DNA from: Pantoea nemavictus
GTDB lineage: Bacteria > Pseudomonadota > Gammaproteobacteria > Enterobacterales > Enterobacteriaceae
Direction of reading: 5' to 3'
Assembly: GCF_037479095.1 (NCBI RefSeq)
Contig: NZ_JBBGZW010000001.1
Coordinates: 2,542,001 to 2,606,000, forward strand
Length of the DNA stretch: 64,000 nucleotides
The position numbers and the translations under genes were made by a program. Positions 35,872-46,409 of the stretch are shown in pieces. Each line of letters begins with the position of its first letter. The stretch's first letter is position 1. Under the pieces are notes generated by a model. The model worked only from the letters and a program-made list of their open reading frames with translations, had not been told where the DNA came from and made no database searches.

Positions 35872-37431
35872 TTATCGCTGACGCTGTAATCGTTGGTTAA
35901 TGAACACCACATCATCACGGTCTACAACCGGCTGCATTTTTCTTTCTACAGCAATATGCATCTCTTGCGGCGAGGCGGGATCATATTTTTGCCATGGCTG
36001 GTTTTCAGACGGGACATTCGGATTGCCATGCTTAATAAAATTAATCCACGCCACCTGCATTTCATTGGCAACATTCTTCGCCTCTTCATTCCAGGTATCA
36101 GCATCGATAAGATTATTGAAAATAAACTTTAGCTCCGAGCCATGAATAACGCCCAATCCAGTCGTAGCGAGATCCGGATCGACATAATCGAAGTGATAGA
36201 CATAGACTTCGCGATGACGTGCCAGCGCATCGGCATACAGATAAACACCACTGCGCAGTAATCCCAGCGTAATAAGCTGGTTCATGCGCGCTGCAGCGCT
36301 GTATTCCATGTTGACCGGAAAACGTTGCAAAACCTCAGCGGCATTGTCACCAAAGGCACTCTCGATGAGTGATACATAGTGCTGTTCAGTTGCCTCTGCG
36401 GGTACGAAAAGACTCCCTTCATCGGTATTAAACCCTGCAAGCAACCTGACCGGATTTATCTCACCTTTTGCGACAGTTTCCATGGGGTCTGCATGATAAA
36501 CGTGTCCGTCAGGCACGGGCCAGAAGCCGGCGACTTGCGGTGGCTGCAGAGTAGACTCAGCTGAAACGGCCAACAATTTATAGACAGGCAGTTCCCTTAA
36601 AGCGGCCAGACCTTTTGCATCATCCTTCAATCCCAACTTATCAAAAAAATGCGCTGCCTTATCGTGGGCCTGTGCAAGAGAGAGAACATTTTCTGGTGCA
36701 ACCGCCGTGGCGTTAGGCAGGCTTCCGCTTTGCATAATCGCCTGATCAAATAAGCCCCTGGCAAGCGGAGAAACAATCAGCGTACTGACCGCGTAAGAGC
36801 CAGCGGATTCTCCACCCACCGTGACGCGCGAGGGATCACCACCAAATGCCCGGATATTTTCCTGTACCCATTTGAGAGCAGCAACCATATCGAGCAGTCC
36901 CCAGTTGCCCGTGGTGCCATGTTCTTCATACGCAGCAGCCGAGGGCAGAAAGCCCAGCGTGCCCAGACGGTAGTTCAGAGTGACAACCACGATACCCTGC
37001 TGAGCCAGATGTTTTCCTTCGTAAAGCGGTTGAGAGCCGCTTCCCAGAACGTAGCCGCCACCGTGAATGAAAACGTAAACCGGAAGCGCCGCTGTGCTGC
37101 TGGCCTCCGGGCTCCAGATATTCAGATACAGACAGTCTTCGGAGAAATTACCCTTACCATCCTGATAGCTCATCGGCCCAAACTGCGTCGCATCCTTGAC
37201 GCCTTTCCAGGGTTGAACCGGAACGGGAGGTGCAAAACGGCGCTTTCCTACAGGCGGCTGCGCATAAGGAATGCCACGATAAATATTTACGCCGTCGTAC
37301 GAGCTGCCGCGCAGCTTACCCCGTGGTAAGTCAACTTCATGTGGAATTTCGTCTGGCCATTGCGGGGCACTGACTGGCGCCAGAAAATCTGACAACCAGC
37401 GGTTTAGGCCCGTTAGCTTATTACCTTCCAT
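35872..37431 (-). CDS. Type-B carboxylesterase
   Basis: A protein of 519 residues. The type-B signature EDCLYLNIWSP, the oxyanion loop FIHGGGYVLGS, the nucleophile elbow GGESAGSYAV and a late catalytic His region (VIHGSELKFIF) are present. There is no signal peptide, so it is cytoplasmic. The ATG at 37431 with GAGG upstream is preferred over a GTG at 37488. It hydrolyses esters or amides of unknown type and may be controlled by the divergent LysR gene. Confidence 0.9.
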   Translation of the reverse strand: MEGNKLTGLNRWLSDFLAPVSAPQWPDEIPHEVDLPRGKLRGSSYDGVNIYRGIPYAQPPVGKRRFAPPVPVQPWKGVKDATQFGPMSYQDGKGNFSEDCLYLNIWSPEASSTAALPVYVFIHGGGYVLGSGSQPLYEGKHLAQQGIVVVTLNYRLGTLGFLPSAAAYEEHGTTGNWGLLDMVAALKWVQENIRAFGGDPSRVTVGGESAGSYAVSTLIVSPLARGLFDQAIMQSGSLPNATAVAPENVLSLAQAHDKAAHFFDKLGLKDDAKGLAALRELPVYKLLAVSAESTLQPPQVAGFWPVPDGHVYHADPMETVAKGEINPVRLLAGFNTDEGSLFVPAEATEQHYVSLIESAFGDNAAEVLQRFPVNMEYSAAARMNQLITLGLLRSGVYLYADALARHREVYVYHFDYVDPDLATTGLGVIHGSELKFIFNNLIDADTWNEEAKNVANEMQVAWINFIKHGNPNVPSENQPWQKYDPASPQEMHIAVERKMQPVVDRDDVVFINQRLQRQR

Positions 37432-37585
37432 CGTATTAACCTCAGTATGAAGAAAGCTCAATGCTGGATTGGAGCGTGAATGCTTCACACCTTAGATTTG
37501 GAACAAAATGAAATAAATGACAAATTCATACATGCTTTATATATGATTTGTTTTTAATGAAGGGTAACGATAAACCCGAGGGGTT

Positions 37586-38488
37586 ATGGAAAGAATTGAA
37601 TGTGACCGCATGTTCATCGCGGTAATGGAAACCGGTAGTTTTACGGCGGCAGCGCAACGGCTTGATGTCAGCCATGGACAGGCATCAAAACTGATCTCAC
37701 GTCTTGAGCGTGAACTGGGCGTGACGTTGCTGCGACGCAGCACCCGTTCGTTGACGCCTACCGAAGTGGGGCGCGCTTATTACGAACAGATTCGTCAGCT
37801 CATCGCCAACTATGATGCCCTCAATGACTCGGTCCGAAACTCCTCGAACACCCCTTCAGGCATATTGCGTATATCAGCGCCGGTGACCTTCGGCACACTG
37901 CAAATGCCGGATTTGTTGATCGAGTTCGCGCATCGCTATCCTGATATCGAACTCGACGTGCGTTTTGCTGACCGCCTGGTAAACGTTATCGATGAAGGAT
38001 TTGATCTGGCCTTACGTATTGGCAAGTTGGATGACAGCAGCTTAATTGCCAGAAGACTCTGTGATATCAGGATTGTCCTTGTCGCTTCGCCTGACTACCT
38101 CTCAGCACGGGGAACGCCCAGCCATTGGGAGCAACTCACTGAACATGACTGCGTAGTGGACACGAATTTTCGAGAACCTTACCTGTGGCCATTTATTGAT
38201 GAAAATCAGCAGCTCATCACGCAGGCAGTGAATGGCAGAATGAAATTTTCCAATGCAGAAGTGTGTTTAAATGCCGCCATTGCAGGGTTAGGCATATCCC
38301 GCCTGCCTGGGTTTGTGGTCAGCGAGGCGTTGAAAACGGGTAAGCTTCAGACCGTACTTCCCTCGTCGGAAGCACCGCCAATGGGGCTGTATGCCGTCTA
38401 TCCGCCGGCAAAATATATTGCGCATAAATCCCGTGCACTCATCGATTTCCTGGTTGAAGCCTTTGCCGGCACACCGCGGTGGGAATAA
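37586..38488 (+). CDS. LysR-family regulator
   Basis: A protein of 300 residues with an N-terminal winged HTH (FIAVMETGSFTAAAQRLDVSHGQASKLISRLE) and the CrgA/AaeR-type effector domain (LRISAPVTFG, DEGFDLALRIGKL). It is divergent from the esterase gene and followed by doxX on the same strand, so it may regulate either. Confidence 0.92.
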   Translation: MERIECDRMFIAVMETGSFTAAAQRLDVSHGQASKLISRLERELGVTLLRRSTRSLTPTEVGRAYYEQIRQLIANYDALNDSVRNSSNTPSGILRISAPVTFGTLQMPDLLIEFAHRYPDIELDVRFADRLVNVIDEGFDLALRIGKLDDSSLIARRLCDIRIVLVASPDYLSARGTPSHWEQLTEHDCVVDTNFREPYLWPFIDENQQLITQAVNGRMKFSNAEVCLNAAIAGLGISRLPGFVVSEALKTGKLQTVLPSSEAPPMGLYAVYPPAKYIAHKSRALIDFLVEAFAGTPRWE

Positions 38489-38586
38489 TTTCTGTTTTGG
38501 AAATAAAGTCACCTTTTTTAACCGGATAATCTCCATAAAGGAATAAGTGTAGAGTTCTCTCATCAACTTAATGAGAGGAAAACACC

Positions 38587-38994
38587 ATGTTCGATACCCG
38601 TACAACACCTTATGCAGCTCTGGTCATGCGCCTGTCTTTAGGCATACTTTTTCTTGCGCACTTCGGGCTGAAGTTTTTTGTCTTCACACCGGCAGGTACC
38701 GCTAAATTCTTTGCATCGCTGGGTTTGCCGGGTGGTCTGGCTTACCTCACCATGGCAGTAGAGTTAATTGGCGCGATTGCACTGATTCTGGGTATCTACA
38801 CCCGTATTGTTGCTGTGGTGCTGATCCCGGTTTTACTGGGCGCCATTGTCACTGTGCATGGACCTGCAGGCTTCTTCTTTACTAACCCGAATGGTGGCTG
38901 GGAATTCCCTGCATTCTGGATTGTGGGTCTGATTGTTCTGGCATTGACCGGCGACGGCAAGTTTGCCCTCAAACCTACCACAGTAAAAAAATAA
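38587..38994 (+). CDS. DoxX-family membrane protein
   Basis: A protein of 135 residues with four membrane helices. LVMRLSLGILFLAHFGLKFF, MAVELIGAIALILGIYTRI and the closing FWIVGLIVLALTGDGKFAL fit DoxX/DoxD-like proteins linked to quinone or thiol redox balance. The ATG at 38587 follows GAGAGGAAAAC. It is followed by a hairpin terminator. Confidence 0.88.
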   Translation: MFDTRTTPYAALVMRLSLGILFLAHFGLKFFVFTPAGTAKFFASLGLPGGLAYLTMAVELIGAIALILGIYTRIVAVVLIPVLLGAIVTVHGPAGFFFTNPNGGWEFPAFWIVGLIVLALTGDGKFALKPTTVKK

Positions 38995-39004
38995 GATTGC
39001 TAAA

Positions 39005-39029
39005 GATGGCGAACAGATTGTTCGCCATC
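39005..39029 (+). terminator. Hairpin after doxX
   Basis: GATGGCGAA at 39005-39013 pairs with TTCGCCATC at 39021-39029, followed by TTCATATTTTCC. It starts 11 bases after the doxX stop. Confidence 0.65.
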
Positions 39030-39146
39030 TTCATATTTTCCGCATCGAACTCGTTTCCCTTCCATCTGATTGATCCCTCACGTGCGCTGTTTTGCGTTTA
39101 GAGTTTACGCTAAAGTAACCCTCTGATTTTCATCCAGGCGCTCACG

Positions 39147-40067
39147 ATGCCAACAGTGATTTCTACCGAATCTTTCAGCAGTATCGTCCACTTTGTGACG
39201 GCGGCTAACGCCAGTAGCTTTACTGAAGCTGCTGAACAGTTGGGCGTGTCGAAATCGGCCATTGGTAAAAGTATTCAGCGACTTGAGCATAATCTCGGCA
39301 TTCCACTGTTTCATCGCACTACACGTAAAATCAGCCTGACCACGGAAGGCGAAGCGTATCTGGCAAGCTGCCAGAGTGCGCTGGAAACCCTGCAAATGGC
39401 CGAGATGGCGCTGCGTTCAAAGCTAACGGAACCCACTGGCACAGTGAGGATTGATTTGCCAGCCGCCTTTGGCCGCTCGGTGATGATGCCGGTACTGATG
39501 GACATGACTAAGCGCTATCCGCATCTGAAGCTAACCATCACGTTTAACGATCGCATCATTGATCCGCTGGATATTGGTTTTGACCTCGCCATCCGCTTTG
39601 GTCCAGTTAAAGACACCACCGACCTCATCGCGCGTAAGCTGAACGACCAGCATTTGATTATCTGCGCGTCACCCGCCTATATTTCGACGTACGGAAAACC
39701 TGAGACACTGACCGAATTGGCCGATCACCGCTGTATTCTGGCCTGGCGCGGTGGCGCGCCGCTTAGCTGGCTCATCCGTGACGAGAGCGGCAGGGACATC
39801 AGACTTAAACCCACACCTTTTCATCAAATCAGTGATGGCGATGCCATGATCGATGCCTGTATTGCCGGGGCCGGCTTGATTCAGTTTCCTGAAGCGCTTT
39901 TGCGACCCCATATCCAGGCTGGAAAACTGGTGCCACTGCTTGCCGCCTGCAATCCAGCGCCCACCGAGCTAAATGTTATATGGCCCCGCGCCCGTCATTT
40001 ACTCCCCGGTGTACGTTTTATCATTGATGAGTTGATCGAATTAGCGGCACAAAAAGCATTCGAGTGA
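39147..40067 (+). CDS. LysR-family regulator
   Basis: A protein of 306 residues. The HTH is visible in SSFTEAAEQLGVSKSAIGKSIQRLE and the effector domain in VRIDLPAAFGRSVM and DIGFDLAIRFG. It lies upstream of, and in the same direction as, the tautomerase, ABM monooxygenase and grxB genes, its likely targets. Confidence 0.92.
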   Translation: MPTVISTESFSSIVHFVTAANASSFTEAAEQLGVSKSAIGKSIQRLEHNLGIPLFHRTTRKISLTTEGEAYLASCQSALETLQMAEMALRSKLTEPTGTVRIDLPAAFGRSVMMPVLMDMTKRYPHLKLTITFNDRIIDPLDIGFDLAIRFGPVKDTTDLIARKLNDQHLIICASPAYISTYGKPETLTELADHRCILAWRGGAPLSWLIRDESGRDIRLKPTPFHQISDGDAMIDACIAGAGLIQFPEALLRPHIQAGKLVPLLAACNPAPTELNVIWPRARHLLPGVRFIIDELIELAAQKAFE

Positions 40068-40189
40068 TTGTAGATATCAGTTCTACACTCTGTCCCCTTT
40101 GAGCCTGTTTATCCACTTCAGCTATCAGCGTAGGATTTCTTCATCGTCAGGTTGTCTGACAGTTCGTCCACTCATGAAGGGGTTCTACC

Positions 40190-40387
40190 ATGCCAGTAGT
40201 TAATATCCAGATGTTCGATGGTCGTGATGATGCTAAACCTGCTATCGCTAAAGCAGTGACTGAAGCTATTGCCACCCACGCTAAAGTTGACCCGCAGTAT
40301 GTCTATGTCATTTTCAACGATGTAACCACCAGCAACTGGGCTATCTCAGGTGAGATTTTTGCTGAGACGCTGAAAAAGTCGAGCTGA
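40190..40387 (+). CDS. 4-oxalocrotonate tautomerase-like enzyme
   Basis: A 65-residue protein with the catalytic N-terminal Pro (Pro after Met removal) in MPVVNIQMFDGR, the usual length for a 4-OT subunit (about 62), and the conserved AVTEAIATH and VIFNDV segments. Such enzymes tautomerise enols or degrade halogenated and unsaturated acids as hexamers. Together with the ABM gene it suggests handling of reactive carbonyl or quinone compounds. Confidence 0.88.
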   Translation: MPVVNIQMFDGRDDAKPAIAKAVTEAIATHAKVDPQYVYVIFNDVTTSNWAISGEIFAETLKKSS

Positions 40388-40511
40388 CCCGCAGCGCACC
40401 TCCGTCAGATTCGCCGTTATGCCCCAGCGCATAACGGCATATTCCTCTTGCGGAGAGTCTCTCCCTCTCTTCTTTGCACGTTCGCCTGCTCCCACAGTTC
40501 TGGAGATTACG

Positions 40512-40865
40512 ATGAAAAATGAAATTACCTGCGTGTTTAACCTGGCCGTCAATGACGGACAATTTCCTGCGTTTAAAGCATTGGTATCACGCGTAGTCGA
40601 AGCCACCAGTAAAGAACCCGGCACGCTGAGTTACGTCTACAGCGTCAGCGACGATCAGAAAACAGCGCACATCGTTGAGCGTTATCGTCAGCAAGACCTG
40701 GTGAGCCATGTTGATCACACATTCGCACCTTTCGCTGAAACCTTTCTCTCCTTAGTCACTATCACTGGCCTGACGGTTTACGGCGAACCCGATGATGAAA
40801 TTCGTAAGCGTTTAGATCCCTTTGGTGCCGTGTATATGACGCCTTTTGATGGATTTACCCGTTAA
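40512..40865 (+). CDS. ABM-domain monooxygenase-like protein
   Basis: A protein of 117 residues with an antibiotic biosynthesis monooxygenase-type ferredoxin-like fold (FNLAVNDGQFPAFKALVSRVVEATSKEPGTLSYVYSVSDD and HIVERYRQQDLVSHV). Members act on quinols or aldehydes without cofactor. The ATG at 40512 with TGGAG upstream is chosen; the frame is open further 5'. The next gene, grxB, starts 33 bases after its stop. Confidence 0.82.
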   Translation: MKNEITCVFNLAVNDGQFPAFKALVSRVVEATSKEPGTLSYVYSVSDDQKTAHIVERYRQQDLVSHVDHTFAPFAETFLSLVTITGLTVYGEPDDEIRKRLDPFGAVYMTPFDGFTR

Positions 40866-40898
40866 TTTTGTAGATTAAAAACGATGAAAGACTCCGCT

Positions 40899-41546
40899 AT
40901 GAAACTTTATGTGTACGACCACTGCCCATTCTGCGTGCGCTCACGCATGATTTTTGGCTTGAAAGATGTTGCGTGCGAGATCATTACGCTGCCGAATGAT
41001 GACGAAGCAACACCAACTCGTCTTATCGGCAAAAAAATGCTGCCGGTTCTGGTCACTGAAAGCAATGAAGCGATTGGTGAAAGCCTGGACATCGTCAAAT
41101 ACATTGATGAAAACTACGGTTCGGCGGTGGTGACGGTGCCTGATAATTCAGCTATCGAAACCTGGATGGAAGAGGCGACAAAACTGATTTATCCGCTGGC
41201 GATTCCGCGCTGGGCAAGCGCTGATTTTGACGAGTTTCGTCAGGATGCTGCGAGACACTATTTTGTCAGTAAGAAAGAAGCCGTTTTCGGTCCCTTCGCT
41301 CGTTTGATGGAACAAACCGACAGCCTGGTGGCGGAGATAAATGCCAAACTCGAGGTTCTTGAGCTGTTGCTCTCGCAGCAAGAGCGGGATAGCGGGCATT
41401 TCTCGTTGACGGATATCCGTCTTTTCCCACTGCTGCGCTCGTTATCCATTGTTAAAGGGATAACGTGGCCAGCCGGGGTAGATGAATGGCGCAGAGAGAT
41501 GGCCGTAAAATCCCATGTTAATCTCAATGACGACGTCGCTATCTGA
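40899..41546 (+). CDS. grxB: Glutaredoxin 2
   Basis: A protein of 215 residues matching GrxB, an atypical glutaredoxin with a GST fold: MKLYVYDHCPFCVRSRMIFGLK, then IGKKMLPVL with the cis-Pro, and SLDIVKYIDENYG. The active site is CPFC at residues 9-12 (E. coli has CPYC). It reduces protein-glutathione disulfides. The chosen start begins the conserved MKLY motif. This is likely an extra copy carried by the island. Confidence 0.93.
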   Translation: MKLYVYDHCPFCVRSRMIFGLKDVACEIITLPNDDEATPTRLIGKKMLPVLVTESNEAIGESLDIVKYIDENYGSAVVTVPDNSAIETWMEEATKLIYPLAIPRWASADFDEFRQDAARHYFVSKKEAVFGPFARLMEQTDSLVAEINAKLEVLELLLSQQERDSGHFSLTDIRLFPLLRSLSIVKGITWPAGVDEWRREMAVKSHVNLNDDVAI

Positions 41547-41558
41547 GCTGATGTTGAC

Positions 41559-41583
41559 GGGCGGCAGAGAGTTAAAGCCGCCC
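41559..41583. terminator. Hairpin between convergent genes
   Basis: GGGCGGC at 41559-41565 pairs with GCCGCCC at 41577-41583. It spans the stop codon of the convergent LysR gene and lies 12 bases after grxB, so it may end both transcripts. Confidence 0.55.
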
Positions 41584-42465
41584 GGAACCAAACTGGTCTG
41601 AGGCAAAATCAAGGAAGCTGCGTACCTTCGGCGTCAGGCGGCGATCGGGGGCGTGGAGAATATGCAAAGGACGTGTGGGAATGTTAAACGCGCCTAATAC
41701 CTGCACCAGGCTGCCTTCGTCAATCAGAGGTTTAACCAGTTCAGCCGGCTGTAGCGCTACGCCCTGTCCAGCGCGGGCAGCATTAATGAGCGCTTCTCCG
41801 CTGTCCAGCATCAACCTTCCTTCGACGGCAACACGTAGCATCCCTTCAGCGCTTTCAAACTCCCAATGTGTTCTCAATGAGGTATGGCTGAAAATCAGGC
41901 ACTCATGTTGGCTCAGATCGCTAGGATGAACCAATGGCGGTGCATCATCCAGGTAAGCTTGTGAAGCACAGGCAATCAGCTGGTAAGGGTGTAACGCGCG
42001 GGCGACCAAACCACTGTCCGGCAGATGCCCAACCCGAAAAACGATGTCAAAACCTTCATCAATCAGGTCTACCATTCTATTTGCCAGCATCATTTCAACC
42101 GTAACGTCTGGGTTCTGCTTGAGGTATATCGGAAGTAAGGGGGCAAGCGCATGAACGCCGAAGGTGACCGGAGCGTTGATGCGGATGCGGCCTCGCGGTG
42201 TCGCTCGCGTCTCTGCTGCAAAGGATTCTGCCGCTTCAAGTTCAGCGAGAATAATTTTTGCCCGCTCATAGAAGTCGCGACCCGCTTCAGTCACGCTGTG
42301 CTGTCGGGTGGTGCGGTTTATCAGGCGAACACCCAGATGTTGTTCAAGGAAGGAAACGTTTTTTCCAACCAGCTGTGGCGACATATCCAGCGCTTCAGCG
42401 GCAGCGGTAAATGAGCCCAGTTCTACGGAGCGCGTAAAAACCGTCATACTGGTAAGACGATCCAT
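41572..42465 (-). CDS. LysR-family regulator
   Basis: A protein of 297 residues. HTH: FTRSVELGSFTAAAEALDMSPQLVGKNVSFLE. Effector domain: IRINAPVTFGVHALAPLLP and DEGFDIVFRVGHL. The ATG at 42465 begins the standard LysR start; an upstream frame adds 23 residues without support. It is convergent with grxB and divergent from a small unknown gene. Confidence 0.9.
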   Translation of the reverse strand: MDRLTSMTVFTRSVELGSFTAAAEALDMSPQLVGKNVSFLEQHLGVRLINRTTRQHSVTEAGRDFYERAKIILAELEAAESFAAETRATPRGRIRINAPVTFGVHALAPLLPIYLKQNPDVTVEMMLANRMVDLIDEGFDIVFRVGHLPDSGLVARALHPYQLIACASQAYLDDAPPLVHPSDLSQHECLIFSHTSLRTHWEFESAEGMLRVAVEGRLMLDSGEALINAARAGQGVALQPAELVKPLIDEGSLVQVLGAFNIPTRPLHILHAPDRRLTPKVRSFLDFASDQFGSGRL

Positions 42466-42582
42466 TAGAAACACCTTGTTGTAGATGAGCCAATAAGTGG
42501 CATTTATGATGTCATCTATTTTTAACGCGTTCAACGTCAGCCAGACGCTTAACGTTCTTCCCTGGCAGCTAGAGAGTGTGAA

Positions 42583-43020
42583 ATGATAAACGCTGAATTT
42601 TCCCTATTACGTGAAAGTACGCATTTTTTCTGGCCAGAATCGGCCAAAAGAATTGATGTCGCTAAAGGAGTGGATTACATCCTGTCAGGAATTACGGCTC
42701 AGACATCGCTTACCGCCTGGCACCTTGAGATGATGATTTATCGCACCGAGGAGATTATTGAATCCGATTCGACAATCACCCCGATCCATGGTGAGGCAAT
42801 CAGTCAAGATCCGTTGTTAAAGGCCGTATGTGCGAGCTATTTAGACGGTGCATCTTTAGCCACACCCGAGCATATTGAGGACGCTTTCAATAGACTGGCG
42901 GATGATATTTCCTACCATCCACTCTCTTTATCGGAAGAGGCGCTGCAGGAGCTCGCAGGATTTGTGTTTGTTCGCGAGATAACCCATCACCTTGGCATCA
43001 CGGCGATTCACTCTGCATGA
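42583..43020 (+). CDS. Unknown protein, 145 residues
   Basis: I do not recognise this gene. It encodes a soluble, acidic protein, predicted mainly helical, with no signal peptide, membrane segment or Cys motif. The ATG has AGAGAGTG upstream. It is divergent from a LysR gene and convergent with gfa, with a terminator hairpin following. Its codon use is like that of its neighbours and the frame is clean, so it is probably real. Confidence 0.65.
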   Translation: MINAEFSLLRESTHFFWPESAKRIDVAKGVDYILSGITAQTSLTAWHLEMMIYRTEEIIESDSTITPIHGEAISQDPLLKAVCASYLDGASLATPEHIEDAFNRLADDISYHPLSLSEEALQELAGFVFVREITHHLGITAIHSA

Positions 43021-43030
43021 TTTCAGGCAC

Positions 43031-43064
43031 AAAAAAGCCGGTTACTGCAAGGCGAGTAACCGGC
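43031..43064 (-). terminator. Rho-independent terminator after gfa
   Basis: GCCGGTTACT at 43037-43046 and AGTAACCGGC at 43055-43064 form a perfect 10-bp stem. On the minus strand it is followed by six T at 43036-43031. Confidence 0.85.
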
Positions 43065-43129
43065 AAAGCGTCATTGCCTATCATTGTTTTAGTGAATAAA
43101 GTTACTGACAGACACTCACTACGAGACGA

Positions 43130-43705
43130 TTATTCCTGCCAGGTTCCAGCCTGTTTGGCGCTGTGAGCTGCCAGCATGTCCATCAGTTCTGGTGACAGAC
43201 AATCGTATGGCGTCAACGCCAGGTCAGATAAGCGCTCACGGACGTCGGCCATTTTAGAAACAGGCGCGCCGCTTTCAATAATCGACGAAACGAACGCTGC
43301 AAACCCTGGCGCAGACCAGCCTTCGGCATCAGACAGTTCAGTGTGAACAAAATCCAGACCATAAAAGGCATGTTGCGCGTTCTCAATGCGGCCATACATG
43401 TGGACACCACAGTGAGTACAGGCATGACGTCTGATCAGGGCATTTTCATCAACGACTTTCAATTTATCTGCGTTTGCAATGACAGAAACGTTGTCTTTGG
43501 GAACAACTGCAACCAGTGAGAATAGTGCACCTGAAGGTTTCCAGCATTTCGTACAACCACAGGCGTGGTTAAACATTGTCTGGCTATCGAGCTTTACTTC
43601 AACCTGATTCTCCGTGCAGTGGCAACGCAACACGCCACCAGAAAAATGCTCATGTGCAGCTTTGATGCCGGCGTCTACCGCTGGATGTATTTTCTGAACG
43701 TTCAT
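43130..43705 (-). CDS. gfa: S-(hydroxymethyl)glutathione synthase (Gfa)
   Basis: A protein of 191 residues of the Gfa zinc family. The zinc ligands RCHC (about 27-30), CGCTKCW near 49-55 and CTHCG near 97-101 are all kept. It binds glutathione and helps formaldehyde condense with it, supplying frmA. It starts 58 bases after the frmA stop on the same strand, so the two form an operon. Confidence 0.92.
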   Translation of the reverse strand: MNVQKIHPAVDAGIKAAHEHFSGGVLRCHCTENQVEVKLDSQTMFNHACGCTKCWKPSGALFSLVAVVPKDNVSVIANADKLKVVDENALIRRHACTHCGVHMYGRIENAQHAFYGLDFVHTELSDAEGWSAPGFAAFVSSIIESGAPVSKMADVRERLSDLALTPYDCLSPELMDMLAAHSAKQAGTWQE

Positions 43706-43763
43706 GAATTAATCCTTGATTAAACAGGTGCGACAAGCGCGCCGCACCCGATGCGTTGAGAGA

Positions 43764-44930
<1,167 letters not shown>

Positions 44931-44988
44931 CTAATCACGCCGCTCTGGAGAGGTGGTAAAGGTTTATCGAGTAGGGGGAGTATAAATC

Positions 44989-45009
44989 GTATACCCTATG
45001 GGGGTATAC
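44989..45009 (-). promoter_or_regulatory. FrmR-type operator upstream of frmA
   Basis: GTATACCC at 44989-44996 and GGGTATAC at 45002-45009 form a perfect 8-bp palindrome with a G/C-rich centre, the form expected for CsoR/RcnR/FrmR sites (AT-rich arms around a G- or C-tract). A related GTACCGGGGTATAT lies in front of frmR. Confidence 0.7.
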
Positions 45010-45181
45010 ATGATTTTTGGTATTCATAATAAAAACAATATATCTGTTTGTTTTATAATGAAATTAAAAATAAGGGTAATTATTGGTAGTGCCCAGAACC
45101 TCTCTAAACGCTCGCTTTATGATAAGCAATGAGAGCTGTGATCGCTGTTAGGCTATCGCTACCACAGAAGATGAGAGAAGG

Positions 45182-45679
45182 TTAATGAGCCGTATCCCTA
45201 CCCTGGAAGAAAGGATAGCTCTGAAACATTTCTGACCTCATGTTTTCAACATATGCGGGTTCGCCACAATAGGCCTTGCGGATGCTCCCTGGCGGTTCAT
45301 TAACATAATGACGATAGACGCGTGTGAAGGTTTGCTGACTGCTAAAACCATTATCCATTGCGATCGACATAATATTTTTGTCGGTAGTGATGAGCGCACT
45401 GGTGGCGTTTATTACACGACAAATGCGAATGTAATCAGCTATTGATATCCCGGTAATGTCCTTGAATCTCCGCTGAAAGTACCAGTGGGTATAACCGCTT
45501 CTTCTGGTAATAACGTCAACTCTAAGATTTACATCAAGATTGTCATCAATCCACTTGATAATGTCTCTGACAACAGCGTGCAAGACAAGCTCTCTGCTAT
45601 TGCATTCATCTGTTTTAACTGAATAATTTATCATGCCTAGGCTGATTTTTTGGTTGCTTGAAATAGTCATATTGATCAT
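45182..45679 (-). CDS. Small AraC-family regulator (MarA/SoxS-like)
   Basis: A protein of about 165 residues made almost entirely of a two-HTH AraC domain: IIKWIDDNLDVNLRVDVITRRSGYTHWYFQRRFKDITG and INATSALITTDKNIMSIAMDNGFSSQQTFTRVYRHYV. It lacks a separate effector domain, like MarA/SoxS/Rob, so its level rather than a ligand may control it. The start could be ATG 45679 or 45670. It lies between frmA and frmR. Confidence 0.85.
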   Translation of the reverse strand: MINMTISSNQKISLGMINYSVKTDECNSRELVLHAVVRDIIKWIDDNLDVNLRVDVITRRSGYTHWYFQRRFKDITGISIADYIRICRVINATSALITTDKNIMSIAMDNGFSSQQTFTRVYRHYVNEPPGSIRKAYCGEPAYVENMRSEMFQSYPFFQGRDTAH

Positions 45680-45780
45680 CCGTAAAATTCTGCACAAACT
45701 TTAGCACATAGAGTTACGGCCACTCGTTCAAATAATTTAACGATGATAATTTAATAGACTGAGCTTGTTAATTTAGACAT

Positions 45781-45811
45781 AAAAAAAGCAGCACCCAAAG
45801 ACGCTGCTTTT
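45781..45811 (-). terminator. Rho-independent terminator after frmR
   Basis: AAAAGCAGC at 45784-45792 pairs with GCTGCTTTT at 45803-45811. On the minus strand the stem is followed by seven T. It lies about 30 bases after the frmR stop, so frmR is transcribed alone. Confidence 0.85.
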
Positions 45812-45843
45812 CAATGGAACGGAAAGAGTAACCGTCGATTCAA

Positions 45844-46119
45844 TTACTTAAAATAAGAGCGAACTAATTTAACCAGCTCACCGATTTCCTGTTCACTGCC
45901 GCTATCAGAGTTTAACTTCCCCGCGAACTCTTCTTTTATGTAGCTTTCCAGGACCTCGGTCATCAGACCATTTATTGCGCCTCTGACAGCAGCCATTTGC
46001 ATCAATACAGGCGCACAATCTACGCCAGCTTCCAGCGATCGCTGAATGCCTTCGCATTGCCCCTGTATCCTTTTAATTCTGTTAAGCGCTCGCTTTTTAT
46101 CTTCAGGAGAGTGTGGCAT
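45844..46119 (-). CDS. frmR: Formaldehyde-responsive repressor FrmR
   Basis: A 91-residue protein of the CsoR/RcnR family. MPHSPEDKKRALNRIKRIQGQ, CAPVLMQMAAVRGAINGLMTEVLESYIKE and LVKLVRSYFK match E. coli FrmR, and the N-terminal Pro2 and the Cys at about residue 35, which form the formaldehyde cross-link, are both present. Formaldehyde relieves repression. It has GAGG before the ATG. Unlike in E. coli it is not the first gene of a frmRAB operon; an AraC gene separates it from frmA. Confidence 0.92.
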   Translation of the reverse strand: MPHSPEDKKRALNRIKRIQGQCEGIQRSLEAGVDCAPVLMQMAAVRGAINGLMTEVLESYIKEEFAGKLNSDSGSEQEIGELVKLVRSYFK

Positions 46120-46130
46120 ACATCCTCACA

Positions 46131-46150
46131 TACTGTACCGGGGTATATCA
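46131..46150 (-). promoter_or_regulatory. FrmR-type operator upstream of frmR
   Basis: TACTGTACCGGGGTATATCA contains the same TACC-G-GGTATA core as the frmA site, 12 bases upstream of the frmR start codon. It would allow autoregulation. Confidence 0.6.
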
Positions 46151-46409
46151 TAACATGAAGGCGCTATCTTCATTAGCGATGACTGCTATAACTGGTTATC
46201 GCTTAAAAATAGGCTTGTTAGCCTGCAGCTATGAGCGTTGCCGGACAGTTTGCCAGATGGGAACTGAGACTCCAATACCCCCTGATAGTGCTAATTCACA
46301 GTGTAAATTTGATCATGCCCCATGATAAAGGGGCAGTTCATTTCGAGTTAACAAACACCACGTTTGCAATGGTTCTGTTCAGTGCCGACATCCATCTTGA
46401 TAGTAAGAG